Source: Paenibacillus sp. FSL R7-0337
GTDB taxonomy: Bacteria > Bacillota > Bacilli > Paenibacillales > Paenibacillaceae
DNA length: 64,000 bases
Direction of reading: 5' to 3'
NCBI RefSeq assembly: GCF_037969875.1
Contig: NZ_CP150218.1
Coordinates: 4,588,001-4,652,000 of the forward strand
Below are positions 17,025 through 25,837 of the stretch, in pieces. Position numbers and translations under genes: made by a program. The notes under the pieces are model-generated. The model was given only the letters and a program-made list of their open reading frames with translations. It had not been told where the DNA came from and made no database searches. Each line of letters begins with the position of its first letter. Position 1 is the stretch's first letter.

Positions 17025-17583
17025 GCTTCCTCGCTCCTTTTTGGGCGGCACGCTCCAGCAGTTTTTTGCGCAGCCGTTCGTATTTTTTGCGGATGGTGGT
17101 CGCCTTGATTCCCATAATTTCGCTGATCTCCTCGAAGGTGTACTGCTCTACGGCCTTCAGCAGCAGGATGTGGCGCTCCTCTGTGGTCAGACAGGCTATT
17201 AGCTCGGAGGTTACCGATTCACTTGGCGGGACCTGCTCCTGCCGCTGCTGCTCCTTGTAATGCTCTACTAATCTAAGCCAGCGGCTTTGTTTTTTCTTCA
17301 AATTGATTAAATGGTGGTAAGCCATTTTGTACAGCCAGGCTGAGAAGGAAGTGCTGCTGCCATAGCGGTGGAGGTTCGCATAGGCGCGGATGAAGATTTC
17401 CTGAACGGCATCTTCTGTTTCGGTATGGTCTTTGAGAATATAGAAGCAATAGGTATAAATCTGGCGTTGAAACCGCTTAATAATGATTTCGTACGACTGC
17501 TTGTCTCCAGCCTTGACAGCCTCTACAGCCCGCTCGATCATTAAGCTTCGTTCGTCCGCTTCCCCGGGGACGGTTAATTGCAC
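16990..17583 (-). CDS. ECF RNA polymerase sigma factor
   Basis: Region 2 (about residues 25-95) shows ETEDAVQEIFIRAYANLHRY and FSAWLYKMAYHHLI, which bind core polymerase and the -10 element. Region 4 (about 125-180) shows LTTEERHILLLKAVEQYTFEEI and KATTIRKKYERLRKKL, which bind the -35 element. GTG at 17583 is backed by AAAGGAGGTGAG. It forms an operon with the DUF4179 anti-sigma. A candidate autoregulatory promoter is seen upstream at 17613-17642. Its targets are not known; cell-envelope stress is a common signal for such pairs. Confidence 0.95.
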   Translation of the reverse strand: MQLTVPGEADERSLMIERAVEAVKAGDKQSYEIIIKRFQRQIYTYCFYILKDHTETEDAVQEIFIRAYANLHRYGSSTSFSAWLYKMAYHHLINLKKKQSRWLRLVEHYKEQQRQEQVPPSESVTSELIACLTTEERHILLLKAVEQYTFEEISEIMGIKATTIRKKYERLRKKLLERAAQKGARKHGSISGANKTS

Positions 17584-17612
17584 TTACCTCACCTCCTTTG
17601 GTTGGATACCTA

Positions 17613-17642
17613 TATAACAATCGGAATGCCGCGGATTGTGAC
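17613..17642 (-). promoter_or_regulatory. candidate autoregulatory promoter of the ECF sigma gene
   Basis: On the minus strand GTCACA (17642-17637) is followed after 16 nt by TTGTTATA (17620-17613), about 30 nt before the sigma start. It is not a good sigma-A site, and ECF genes are usually self-activated. The assignment is tentative. Confidence 0.3.
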
Positions 17643-17690
17643 ACAATTTTATACATAAGGCAATTGCGGTTATTAGCCGGTTAGCCGGTC

Positions 17691-17744
17691 CACACTTGTT
17701 TTTATAATTCACACTTGACAGGTGTGTTTAAGGGGGTATATGAT
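17691..17744 (+). promoter_or_regulatory. promoter with overlapping palindrome upstream of the MarR gene
   Basis: TTGACA (17715-17720) and TATGAT (17739-17744) are 18 nt apart. The -35 lies inside a 17-bp near-perfect dyad, CACAC...GTGTG (17710-17726), and the half-site CACACTTG recurs at 17691-17698. This suits autorepression by the MarR protein encoded 170 bp downstream. The spacer 17584-17914 shows no coding sequence. Confidence 0.5.
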
Positions 17745-17914
17745 AACAGCAATCATTCACCGCTAATTAAATGAACAGTGAAAGAATCGTTGTCAACATC
17801 ATACCTGAGATTTGAGCTGATTGGACCACCAAAGGCTCCCGCTACAGTTCCCGAACAGGGAATGGACCGGGGGCCTATTTGCGTCCCGTGGATGAATAGC
17901 AGAGGAGAGAGGGC

Positions 17915-18457
17915 ATGGAGGATAGACAGTGGGAGCAGCTGGAGCAGGCGGATCATCTGTTCCGTAAGCTGATACGCAGGTTCGTTAAGGAGCGTGACCG
18001 CGTATACGTGGAGGGAGTAGCCTTGCCGGGAATGCTGATTCTGCACAAAATCATCCGTGACGGGGAGCAGCGTCTGGGCGATCTGGCGGAGCAGCTTGAT
18101 TTCACCTCAGGCGCCATAACGGCGCTGAGTGACAAGCTGGAGGCGGGCGGATATACGGTACGCAGGCGTAAGGAGGATGACCGCCGGACTGTGCTGCTGG
18201 ATATTACCGCCCGCGGCCGGGAGATGGCGGAGCGGAACGGAAACATCGGTGCCAGGTGTATTATGCTTCTGTTCGAGGGCTTTACGGAGGAAGAGCTGGA
18301 GCAGCAGAGCCGGTTCTATCAGCGGATGATCGGGAATCTGGAAGGGTTCTCGGAGACGCTGCTGGAGCTGGCCCGGCAGAATGCAGCCATACCCGTTCCC
18401 GCAGAGCCTGAACAGAAGCTGCGCGGAGGCACGAAGAGTAATTATCTCAGCTATTGA
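17915..18457 (+). CDS. MarR family transcriptional regulator
   Basis: The winged-helix core (about residues 35-135) shows LGDLAEQLDFTSGAITALSDKL as the helix-turn-helix and VRRRKEDDRRTVLLDITARG as the wing with the family D-x-R motif. At 180 aa it is somewhat long, with a C-terminal tail after residue 150. It acts as a dimer on palindromic sites; a dyad overlapping its own promoter is a good candidate. The gene heads a run of same-direction genes for an arylsulfotransferase-like protein and a sulfonate-type importer, so it probably controls them. Confidence 0.93.
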   Translation: MEDRQWEQLEQADHLFRKLIRRFVKERDRVYVEGVALPGMLILHKIIRDGEQRLGDLAEQLDFTSGAITALSDKLEAGGYTVRRRKEDDRRTVLLDITARGREMAERNGNIGARCIMLLFEGFTEEELEQQSRFYQRMIGNLEGFSETLLELARQNAAIPVPAEPEQKLRGGTKSNYLSY

Positions 18458-18499
18458 GAAATGAAGAGCATACCAACCCAGTGATGAGGAGAGATGAGC

Positions 18500-19954
18500 A
18501 TGGGACATTCCACAATATATCCAACAGGGACAACTGTATATAACCCGGCCAAGGCATGGAGCGGCTACACGGTATTTCAGGCAGGCGATGAGGGCGTAGT
18601 GCTAATCGACATGAGCGGCAAGGAGGTACATCTATGGCAAGGACTAATCGGTTTCCCGGCCAAAATCCTTCCTGGCGGCTATGTCCTGGGCAGCACCGGC
18701 AGAAGAGATCCCAAATTCGGCATTCAGGATAATGTCGATCTGGTGCAGGTGGACTGGGACGGCAATGTGGTCTGGAGATACAACAGCTATGAGCAGATCG
18801 CGGACCCGGGGGCTGAGCCGCTGTGGTATGCCCGCCAGCACCATGATTACCAGCGGGAAGGCAATCCTGCGGGATACTATGCTCCCGGGCTTGATCCTTC
18901 GGTTAACAGCGGGACAACGCTAATCCTGGCGCATAAAAATCTGCATAACCCTGAGATTTCCGACAAAGAGCTGCTGGATGACACGATTATTGAAGTGGAC
19001 TGGGAAGGCAATATCCTCTGGGAGTGGGCAGCCAGCGATCATTTCGCGGAGCTGGGCTTCGACCAGGCGGCGCGCAATGTCCTGTTCCGCGACCCCAATA
19101 CCCGCTCCTTCGGGGATCTGGGCGGCGGCGTAGGCGACTGGCTGCATATTAATTCTGCGTCTTATGTGGGGCCGAACCGGTTCTATGATCAAGGAGACGA
19201 GCGCTTCCACCCGGATAACATTATCTGGGATGCCCGCGAGGCGAATATTATCGCCATCACCGACAAGCGCAGCGGGGCTATCGTCTGGCGTCTGGGCCCG
19301 GACTATTCCCTGCCCGAAGTGAAGCATATCGGCTGGATTATCGGCCAGCATCACGCCCACATCATTCCGAAGGGACTGCCGGGGGAAGGCAATCTGCTTG
19401 TATTCGATAACGGCGGCTGGGGCGGCTACGGTCTGCCGAATCCGGCATCGCCGTTCGGGCAGAAGAACGCGCTGCGTGATCACTCACGCGTACTGGAGAT
19501 TAACCCGGTGACGCTGGAGATTGAGTGGCAGTATACTTCGGCGGAGGCCGGATTCTCCATTCCGACGGATTCCTATAAGTTCTACAGCCCGTATATCAGC
19601 TCGGCGCAGCGGCTTGCGAACGGCAACACGCTGATTACCGAAGGCTCCAATGGACGGCTGTTCGAGGTCACGGCAGCGCATGAGCTGGTCTGGGAGTATA
19701 TCTCCCCGTACACAGACCGCCGCAATACGAATATGGTCTACCGTTCTTACCGGGTACCCTATGCCTGGGTGCCGCAGCTTACGAAGCCGCAGGAGAATGC
19801 GATTGAGCCGCTCGATGTGTCCAGCTTCAGGGTACCGGGGGCCGCTCCGAAGGGATCGGATTCGGTCGTGCAGGTAGCGACGACGCTGCCTTTTACAGAG
19901 GGGGCAGCCTGTGTAGCCACTACGGATGAAGGCAGCGTCCGGCGGGCCAGGTAG
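18500..19954 (+). CDS. aryl-sulfate sulfotransferase family protein
   Basis: The 484-aa protein has the beta-propeller layout of bacterial arylsulfotransferases (ASST), which move sulfate between phenols. Blades show as VDLVQVDWDGNVVWRY, TIIEVDWEGNILWEW, GDWLHINSASYVG, QHHAHIIP and GNTLITEGSNGRLFEV. The conserved His-rich positions (QHHD, DWLHIN, QHHAH) fit the active-site region. No signal peptide is seen, unlike the periplasmic E. coli enzyme. ATG at 18500 has GAGGAG 8 nt before it, while an ATG at 18494 is only 2 nt from it. Linkage with an SsuABC-type importer suggests use of organic sulfur compounds. Confidence 0.85.
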   Translation: MGHSTIYPTGTTVYNPAKAWSGYTVFQAGDEGVVLIDMSGKEVHLWQGLIGFPAKILPGGYVLGSTGRRDPKFGIQDNVDLVQVDWDGNVVWRYNSYEQIADPGAEPLWYARQHHDYQREGNPAGYYAPGLDPSVNSGTTLILAHKNLHNPEISDKELLDDTIIEVDWEGNILWEWAASDHFAELGFDQAARNVLFRDPNTRSFGDLGGGVGDWLHINSASYVGPNRFYDQGDERFHPDNIIWDAREANIIAITDKRSGAIVWRLGPDYSLPEVKHIGWIIGQHHAHIIPKGLPGEGNLLVFDNGGWGGYGLPNPASPFGQKNALRDHSRVLEINPVTLEIEWQYTSAEAGFSIPTDSYKFYSPYISSAQRLANGNTLITEGSNGRLFEVTAAHELVWEYISPYTDRRNTNMVYRSYRVPYAWVPQLTKPQENAIEPLDVSSFRVPGAAPKGSDSVVQVATTLPFTEGAACVATTDEGSVRRAR

Positions 19955-20001
19955 AGACTCAGGCAGGCTTCAGAAATTCATAGACGAAGAGGTGCGTTCT
20001 T

Positions 20002-21030
20002 GTGACAAAATCATGGTACAGCTCAAGCCTTCTGCTCTTATCCTTATCTCTGGTACTGGTGCTCTCCGGCTGCAGCTCCAAGGGAGATGCGGCAGCCTCT
20101 GCGGGAGAGGGCGGCGGTACACCGAAGACCCTGAAGATCAGGATTGCCGATATCAACACGAATCCGACCTTCCGGGTAGCCCTTAAGCAAGGCATCTTCG
20201 CAAGCCACGGCATCGATGCGGAGATCATCAACTTCGGGACACCGGCCGAGGGAGTGAATGCGCTGTTCATCAAGCAGGTGGATGTGGCCTTCGGTGCGGA
20301 CTTCCCGGTGCTGAATGCCGTTGCCAAGGGCGACTATTCAATCATTGCTTCCGCTGGTCAGGCCACGGATCAGGCAGCGGCAGTATGGAAGCTGTACGTC
20401 AGAGACGATATTCAGTCTGCCGCGGACTTGAAGGGTAAGAATCTGAGCTTCCTGCGCGGGACGTTCCTGCCGTATCTGTGGGACGAATATCTGAAGGAGC
20501 AGGGCATCGCACTCAGCGGTGTGAAGCTTACAGGACAGGGTGCTTTCGACGAAGCCTTCATCGCCCTGAAGCAGGGGGATGTCGATGCCGCCTGGTTCAG
20601 CGGTTCAGCGCTGACCGATAAGCTGGCTGCACTTAAGGGCGTGCATGAGCTGACCGATATGTCGAAGACTCCGGTGCGGCTGGGGATGGGAATCGTAGCT
20701 GCGGATGCTTTTGCAGAGGAGCATGGTGAAGGCATTGGAGCCTTCCTGGCAGCGGTGGATGAAGCCTCGGCGTACGTACAGGAGCATCCCGAGGAAGTAG
20801 CGGAGCTGATGTACAAGGAAGTGAAGCAGCCGAAGGAAGCAACGCTGAAGGATCTGCCGGCGAATCCGTGGAAGGTGGGCTTCACCCAGGCTGCATACGA
20901 CAGCCTCGCCGGACAGAAGAAGTATATGGTGGATACAGGGATTATCACGCAGGATTTTGACCTTGGCAGCAAGCTTAAGCTGGAGCCGCTGAAGCAGGCG
21001 TTGCCGGATAAAGTGACCTACCCGGAATAA
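20002..21030 (+). CDS. SsuA/TauA-type substrate-binding lipoprotein
   Basis: A signal peptide ends in the lipobox VLSGC, so the protein is tethered outside the membrane. The mature part follows the NitT/TauT/SsuA family: RIADINTNPTFRVALKQGIFASHGID, then GVNALFIKQVDVAFGADF and DLKGKNLSF. It would bind an aliphatic sulfonate, taurine or a related compound and pass it to the ABC partners that follow. GTG at 20002 is supported by GAAGAGGTG upstream. The binding-protein, ATPase, permease order is complete and contiguous (20002-22636). The exact ligand cannot be told from sequence. Confidence 0.88.
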   Translation: MTKSWYSSSLLLLSLSLVLVLSGCSSKGDAAASAGEGGGTPKTLKIRIADINTNPTFRVALKQGIFASHGIDAEIINFGTPAEGVNALFIKQVDVAFGADFPVLNAVAKGDYSIIASAGQATDQAAAVWKLYVRDDIQSAADLKGKNLSFLRGTFLPYLWDEYLKEQGIALSGVKLTGQGAFDEAFIALKQGDVDAAWFSGSALTDKLAALKGVHELTDMSKTPVRLGMGIVAADAFAEEHGEGIGAFLAAVDEASAYVQEHPEEVAELMYKEVKQPKEATLKDLPANPWKVGFTQAAYDSLAGQKKYMVDTGIITQDFDLGSKLKLEPLKQALPDKVTYPE

Positions 21031-21052
21031 ATGAAACTACAGGAGGTGCCCC

Positions 21053-21841
21053 ATGTCTTTATCTGCTAAACCAGCGGCAAGGCAGCATGCTATTCATATC
21101 GAGCAGCTGCGTAAGAGCTACAGTGAACCGGCAGCCGGAGATGTTCACTACATTATTAAGGATGTAGATCTGGTGATCAAGGGCGGAGAATTCTTCGTAC
21201 TGCTCGGCCCAAGCGGCTGCGGCAAATCCACGCTGCTGAATATGATTGCCGGGTTCGTCTCCAAGTCTGGCGGACATTTGCGGGTAGACAACATCGAGGT
21301 GGATAAGCCGGGCCGGGACCGGGCGGTGGTGTTCCAGCAGGCCGATTCGTCCCTGTTCCCATGGCTGACGGTGCGGGAGAATGTAGAGTTCGGACTGCGG
21401 ATGAAGAAGACGGCGAAGGCCGAACGCAGGCGTCTGTCTGACCGCTACATCGGGCTTGTCGGGCTGAACGGCCATGAGGACAAATTCCCGAAGGCGCTGT
21501 CGGGAGGAATGAAGCAGCGGGTACAGCTGGCCCGGGTGCTGGCGAATGATCCGGCGATCCTGCTGATGGATGAGCCGTTCGGCGCGCTGGATGCCATGAC
21601 CCGGCGGACGATGCAGAAGGAGCTGGTGCAGATCTGGCGGGAGACGCATAAGACGGTGATCTTCGTGACCCATGATATTCAGGAAGCACTGCTGCTGGGG
21701 GAGCGCATCGGCATTATGTCGGTAGGGCCCTCCTCCAATATCACAGACATCTACGACAATACGCTGCCCTTCCCCCGGGATGTGGCTTCACCTGAATTCT
21801 ATTCGCTGTATAGCCGGATTCAGAGCCATTTTGAAGAATAG
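21053..21841 (+). CDS. SsuB/TauB-type ABC transporter ATPase
   Basis: Walker A is LGPSGCGKSTLL, the Q-loop VVFQQADSSLFPWLTV, the signature LSGGMKQRVQLARVL, Walker B ILLMDEPFGALDA and the H-loop FVTHDI. The FPWLTV stretch is typical of nitrate/sulfonate/taurine importers. It is 262 aa with a good AGGAGG site 6 nt upstream. It powers import of the ligand caught by the lipoprotein at 20002 through the permease at 21860. Spacing to both neighbours is about 20 nt, so this is one operon. Confidence 0.93.
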   Translation: MSLSAKPAARQHAIHIEQLRKSYSEPAAGDVHYIIKDVDLVIKGGEFFVLLGPSGCGKSTLLNMIAGFVSKSGGHLRVDNIEVDKPGRDRAVVFQQADSSLFPWLTVRENVEFGLRMKKTAKAERRRLSDRYIGLVGLNGHEDKFPKALSGGMKQRVQLARVLANDPAILLMDEPFGALDAMTRRTMQKELVQIWRETHKTVIFVTHDIQEALLLGERIGIMSVGPSSNITDIYDNTLPFPRDVASPEFYSLYSRIQSHFEE

Positions 21842-21859
21842 GACGGGAGGTGATACCTG

Positions 21860-22636
21860 ATGAGATGGTTGGAAAAGAAATGGGTATCCGTATCCCTGCT
21901 GTGGCTTGCCGTACTGCTCCTCTGGCAGCTTGGCGCCTGGGTGTATGGTCCGGATATCATTCCCGGGCCGTGGGCAACGGTCCGGGGCGGGCGTGAGCTG
22001 GTGGAGGACGGGACGCTGGTGCAATATATCGGGGTCAGCTTGTACCGCGTGCTGATCGGCTGGGTGCTAGGCAGTCTGCTGGCTATTCCGGCAGGACTGA
22101 TCACCGGCAAGGTGAATGTAGTCCGCCTGTTCGCTGAGCCGTTCCTGAACTTCATCCGCTTCATTCCGCCGATTGCCTTCATTACACTCTTCCTGGTCTG
22201 GTTCGGCATCGGGGAGCAGTCGAAGATCGCGCTGATTATGTACGCCACCTTCTTCATTGTGGTGTTGAATACCCTGACCGGGGTCATGTCGGTAGAGGAG
22301 GACAAGATCCGTTCCGCACGCAGCATGGGGGCCAGTGAGTGGCAGATTCTGCTGCATGTCATTGTGCCTTCGACGATTCCGTATATTTTCACCGGTGTGC
22401 GGCTGGCGATGGGCACCTCCTATATGGCGATTATCGGCGCGGAGATGATTGCCTCAAACGAAGGGGTGGGGTACCTAATCTGGAATTCGCGGCTGTTCTT
22501 CCGTACCGACTGGATCTTCGTAGGGCTGATTAGCCTCGGCTTCATGGGCTTCTTCACAGACCGGGCCTTCGGCTGGTTCGGCCGGAAGGTGCTCTACCGC
22601 TACGGTGTGGTCAGCGTGGGTGCGCACAGAAGATAA
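21860..22636 (+). CDS. SsuC/TauC-type ABC transporter permease
   Basis: A 258-aa membrane protein with about six segments, starting LWLAVLLLWQLGAW. The ATPase-contact (EAA) loop reads DKIRSARSMGASEWQILLHV, and AEMIASNEGVGYLIWNS is the conserved region of the nitrate/sulfonate/taurine permease family. It probably works as a homodimer, since only one permease gene is present. GGGAGG precedes the ATG. It is the last gene of the sulfonate-type operon and is followed by a weak terminator hairpin. Confidence 0.93.
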   Translation: MRWLEKKWVSVSLLWLAVLLLWQLGAWVYGPDIIPGPWATVRGGRELVEDGTLVQYIGVSLYRVLIGWVLGSLLAIPAGLITGKVNVVRLFAEPFLNFIRFIPPIAFITLFLVWFGIGEQSKIALIMYATFFIVVLNTLTGVMSVEEDKIRSARSMGASEWQILLHVIVPSTIPYIFTGVRLAMGTSYMAIIGAEMIASNEGVGYLIWNSRLFFRTDWIFVGLISLGFMGFFTDRAFGWFGRKVLYRYGVVSVGAHRR

Positions 22637-22657
22637 AATGAGAGAGTAGCGCATGGC

Positions 22658-22683
22658 CTCCGGTTATTCCGGGGGCTCTTTGT
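22658..22683 (+). terminator. probable terminator of the SsuABC-type operon
   Basis: GCCTCCGG and CCGGGGGC pair around TTATT, followed by TCTTTG. The T run is short, so it may be leaky. Confidence 0.5.
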
Positions 22684-22738
22684 GTTACCTGGAAGGCAGC
22701 GTGGTTAAGGCTCTCCGGTCTGCCACAAATGCTGCGGG

Positions 22739-22767
22739 TTTACAAAGGTTACTACTGAGCTTAATGC
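22739..22767 (+). promoter_or_regulatory. weak sigma-A promoter candidate for the second importer
   Basis: TTTACA (22739-22744) and TAATGC (22762-22767) are 17 nt apart, about 100 nt before the binding-protein start. Confidence 0.35.
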
Positions 22768-22864
22768 CGGGCAAATAATGGACCTCTATACTTCAGGTGG
22801 GCACCGAACAAGCTTCCATTCAGAGATTAGCCCGCAAATCAGAAATAGGAGTGATAGGGAAATC

Positions 22865-23971
22865 ATGAAAAAGAGATTTGCACGGTTAGGGTCTATGAGT
22901 CTGCTGTTGTGCTTGCTCGTCCTGCTGCTGGCTGCTTGTGCCAACTCGGAGGCGAAAGCTGATGACAGCACCGCAAGCACCGCAGAGCTGAGTCTGAGCG
23001 ACATTGAGGCCGAAGCAGCCAAGGAAGGCGCGGTGGTCAGCGTGGGGATGCCGGATACCTGGGCGAACTGGAAGGATACCTGGACGGACATTACGGGAAC
23101 ATACAAACTTACACATACCGATACAGATATGTCGAGCGCGGAGGAAATTGCCAAGTTCGATGCCGAGAAAGACAAGCCGACCGCCGACATTGGCGATGTG
23201 GGTATCGCCTTCGGTCCGGTTGCAGCAGATGCAGGCGTAACCCAGCCTTACAAAACTTCTTACTGGGATGAGATTCCCGCCTGGGCCAAGGATAAGGACG
23301 GCCACTGGGTGGTCGGTTATCAAGGCAGCATCGCCTTCCTGACCAATACCAAGCTGGTGGCTAGTCCGCCTAAGAGCTGGGAAGACCTGAAGAACGGCAG
23401 CTACAAAATCATTGTAGGCGATGTAACGAAGGCTGCACAGGCGCAGATGGCCGTGCTGGCGGCTGCGATTGCTTTTGGCGGGGATGAATCCAATATTGAG
23501 CCGGGACTCGCCTTCTTCGAGGAATTGGCCAAGAAGGGCCGTCTCTCGAATGCCGAAGCATCGCTTGCGAACATTGAGAAGGGCGAGGTGGAGGTAACCC
23601 TGCTTTGGGACTTCAATGCGCTGAACTATAAGGATCAGATTGATAAGAGCAGCTTCGATGTGGCGATTCCGAAGGAAGGCAGCGTAGTGAGCGGTTATGC
23701 GACCATTATCAATAAGTGGGCTCCGCATCCAAATGCCGCCAAGCTGACGCGTGAGTATATTCTCAGCGATGCAGGACAGATCAACCTGGCCAAAGGTTAC
23801 GCCCGTCCGATCCGCGAGAGTGTGAAGCTGCCGGAGGAGGTGTCTGCGAAGCTGCTTCCCCAGGAGCAATACGCGAACGTGAAGCCGGTAGGCGATTACA
23901 AGGTGTGGGAGGCAACCGCCAAGACGATTCCGCAGCTCTGGCAGGAACGCGTATTGGTCCACCTGAACTAA
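22865..23971 (+). CDS. extracellular solute-binding lipoprotein of a second ABC importer
   Basis: The lipoprotein signal ends LLLAAC. The mature part is a type-2 periplasmic-binding fold of the iron/spermidine/2-aminoethylphosphonate group: VVSVGMPDTWANWKDTW, IAFLTNTKL, PPKSWEDLKNGSYK and VVSGYATIINKWAPHPNAA. The frame opens at 22778, but AGGGA lies 5 nt before the ATG at 22865 and the signal peptide starts there. The gene order (binding protein, two permeases, ATPase) matches polyamine and phosphonate importers. The ligand is undetermined. Confidence 0.85.
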   Translation: MKKRFARLGSMSLLLCLLVLLLAACANSEAKADDSTASTAELSLSDIEAEAAKEGAVVSVGMPDTWANWKDTWTDITGTYKLTHTDTDMSSAEEIAKFDAEKDKPTADIGDVGIAFGPVAADAGVTQPYKTSYWDEIPAWAKDKDGHWVVGYQGSIAFLTNTKLVASPPKSWEDLKNGSYKIIVGDVTKAAQAQMAVLAAAIAFGGDESNIEPGLAFFEELAKKGRLSNAEASLANIEKGEVEVTLLWDFNALNYKDQIDKSSFDVAIPKEGSVVSGYATIINKWAPHPNAAKLTREYILSDAGQINLAKGYARPIRESVKLPEEVSAKLLPQEQYANVKPVGDYKVWEATAKTIPQLWQERVLVHLN

Positions 23972-24001
23972 CCTCAGACTGAACTGTATGCAACAGATGA
24001 A

Positions 24002-24028
24002 GGGCGCCTTGCAGTATCCGGGGCGCCC
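24002..24028 (+). terminator. intra-operon hairpin between binding protein and permease
   Basis: GGGCGCC pairs with GGCGCCC around a 13-nt loop. No T run follows, so it more likely stabilises the upstream mRNA or lowers read-through than ends transcription fully. Confidence 0.5.
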
Positions 24029-24069
24029 GCTTGCTACTTCCGTATCTTAAGAAGAGAGGAGTGTACGGA

Positions 24070-24999
24070 ATGAAACAACGACAATGGAGTAGTCTGCTGG
24101 CTCTGGCTCCGTTTGTGCTGCTGGTGCTGGCCTTCCAGGCCGTGCCGGTCCTGTCGATGCTCTTGGGCAGTCTTCGCAGCTCTGGCGGCGAAGGCTTCAC
24201 GCTGGGCAACTATATCCATGCGCTCAGCAGTGCTTATTACATGCAGGCAATCAAGAACAGCCTGCTGATCGCTGTCTTCTCCAGCCTGATCGGGCTGGGG
24301 GTGGGCCTGGCCTGCGCGTATTGCGTCACGCGCTTTGCCCCGGCTGCGCGCGACCGGCTGCTGCTGCTCTCGAATATGACCTCGAACTTTGCCGGAGTTC
24401 CGCTAGCTTTTGCCTATATTATTCTGCTCGGCAATAACGGCGTGTTCACGCTGCTGTTCAAGCAATGGGGCTGGAATGTATTCGGCGACTTCAACCTGTA
24501 CAGCTGGTCCGGTCTGATTCTGGTCTATGTCTATTTCCAGATTCCGCTGGCATTACTGCTGTTGTATCCGGCTTTCTATGGCATCCGGGAGCAGTGGAGG
24601 GAAGCGGCGGACCTGCTGGGGGCAAGACCTTGGCAGTTCTGGACGACGGTTGGGCTGCCCGTGCTCTCCCCGGCGATCTTCGGGACGCTCGGCATTCTCT
24701 TCGCCAATGCGATGGGTGCCTACGCAACAGCCTATGCGCTGGTCGGGGGCAACTATAATCTGTTGTCTGTGCGCATTGGCTCCCTGGTAGCGGGCAATGT
24801 GGTCACCCAGCCGGAGATGGGCAGCACCCTTGCTGTCCTGCTGGCGTTAAGCACTTTGCTGGCGGTGTTCCTGAATCAGCGGATGGTGCGCCGGATGGAC
24901 GTCTATAGCGGTGCGTTGCAGTCCAGACGGGAACATAGCAGCAGCGGCCAGGCATGGAAGCGCCGTTGGCGGATCGCCCGGGAGGAGGCAGGACAATGA
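24070..24999 (+). CDS. ABC importer permease (PotB-like)
   Basis: A 309-aa inner-membrane subunit with about six segments, starting at MKQRQWSSLLALAPFVLLVL. The EAA loop (REQWREAADLLGARPWQFWT, then GLPVLSPA) contacts the ATPase. ATG at 24070 follows AGAGGAG by 8 nt; the frame to its left has no ribosome site. The last codons overlap the next permease by 4 nt (ATGA), so the two are made in step and likely form a heterodimer. Confidence 0.92.
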   Translation: MKQRQWSSLLALAPFVLLVLAFQAVPVLSMLLGSLRSSGGEGFTLGNYIHALSSAYYMQAIKNSLLIAVFSSLIGLGVGLACAYCVTRFAPAARDRLLLLSNMTSNFAGVPLAFAYIILLGNNGVFTLLFKQWGWNVFGDFNLYSWSGLILVYVYFQIPLALLLLYPAFYGIREQWREAADLLGARPWQFWTTVGLPVLSPAIFGTLGILFANAMGAYATAYALVGGNYNLLSVRIGSLVAGNVVTQPEMGSTLAVLLALSTLLAVFLNQRMVRRMDVYSGALQSRREHSSSGQAWKRRWRIAREEAGQ

Positions 25000-25796
25000 A
25001 TACACGCAGAGCGGGGATCGGCCCGCGCGTTTTCATGCTGCTGCTGATGGTCTACCTGCTGCTGCCGCTGGCGGCTACAGGGCTGTATGCTTTTGCCCGG
25101 GACTGGCAGAATACGCTGCTTCCTAAAGGCTGGACGCTGGAATGGTTCAGCGGTATGTTCCGGGACAGCCGCTTCCTGGAAGCGCTCTGGACCTCCCTGT
25201 ATTTGTGCGGCATCAGTGTGGCGCTGAGTCTCGCTGTGATGCTGCCGGCTGTTTTTGTCATTACGGTCTATTATCCGCGCTGGGAGAGCTTCATGAAGGG
25301 AATCGTCGTTCTGCCCTATGCCGTGCCTGGGGTGGTAGCTGCCGTAGGGCTGATCCGCGCATATTCCTCGGGACCTTTTAACCTTTCGGGGACGGCTTAT
25401 TTATTGATTGGGGCGTACTTTGTAGTCGTGCTGCCTTATATGTATCAGGGCATCCGTAACAGTCTGCTTAGTGTATCGGCGGTGGAGCTGCTGAATGCCG
25501 CTGAACTGCTGGGAGCCAGAAGGCGTACGGCCTTCCTCACGGTCATTCTGCCGAATATTTGGCCTGGGATTATCGTCTCGGCGCTGCTGTCGTTCTCGGT
25601 GCTGTTCGGGGAGTTTGTGCTGACGAATATGCTGGTCGGGGGCCATATCCAGACGATTCAGGTCTATTTGTATAAAAGAGTCGGAGAAAGCGGGCATTTG
25701 GCCAGCGCCATTGCCATCTCATATTTCTTCTTCATTCTGCTGCTGTCGGCCGTGCTGATGAAGCTGGGGCAGCGGATGGGCCGGTTATCGAAGTAA
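24996..25796 (+). CDS. ABC importer permease (PotC-like)
   Basis: A 266-aa partner permease starting MNTRRAGIGPRVFMLLLMVY. Six membrane segments and an EAA loop (LLNAAELLGARRRTAFLTVI, then LPNIWPG) are visible. GGAGG lies 7 nt before the ATG at 24996. It pairs with the preceding subunit, overlapped by 4 nt, and is followed by the ATPase after 41 nt. The family covers spermidine/putrescine, iron and phosphonate systems. Confidence 0.92.
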   Translation: MNTRRAGIGPRVFMLLLMVYLLLPLAATGLYAFARDWQNTLLPKGWTLEWFSGMFRDSRFLEALWTSLYLCGISVALSLAVMLPAVFVITVYYPRWESFMKGIVVLPYAVPGVVAAVGLIRAYSSGPFNLSGTAYLLIGAYFVVVLPYMYQGIRNSLLSVSAVELLNAAELLGARRRTAFLTVILPNIWPGIIVSALLSFSVLFGEFVLTNMLVGGHIQTIQVYLYKRVGESGHLASAIAISYFFFILLLSAVLMKLGQRMGRLSK

Positions 25797-25837
25797 GGAA
25801 GCCGGGGCAGACCCAGCATTAATAGGGAGGGACAGGA

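Noticed and set aside
22886..23962. Minus-strand open frame of 358 codons
   Set aside because: Antisense to the binding-lipoprotein gene, whose signal peptide and family blocks are clear.
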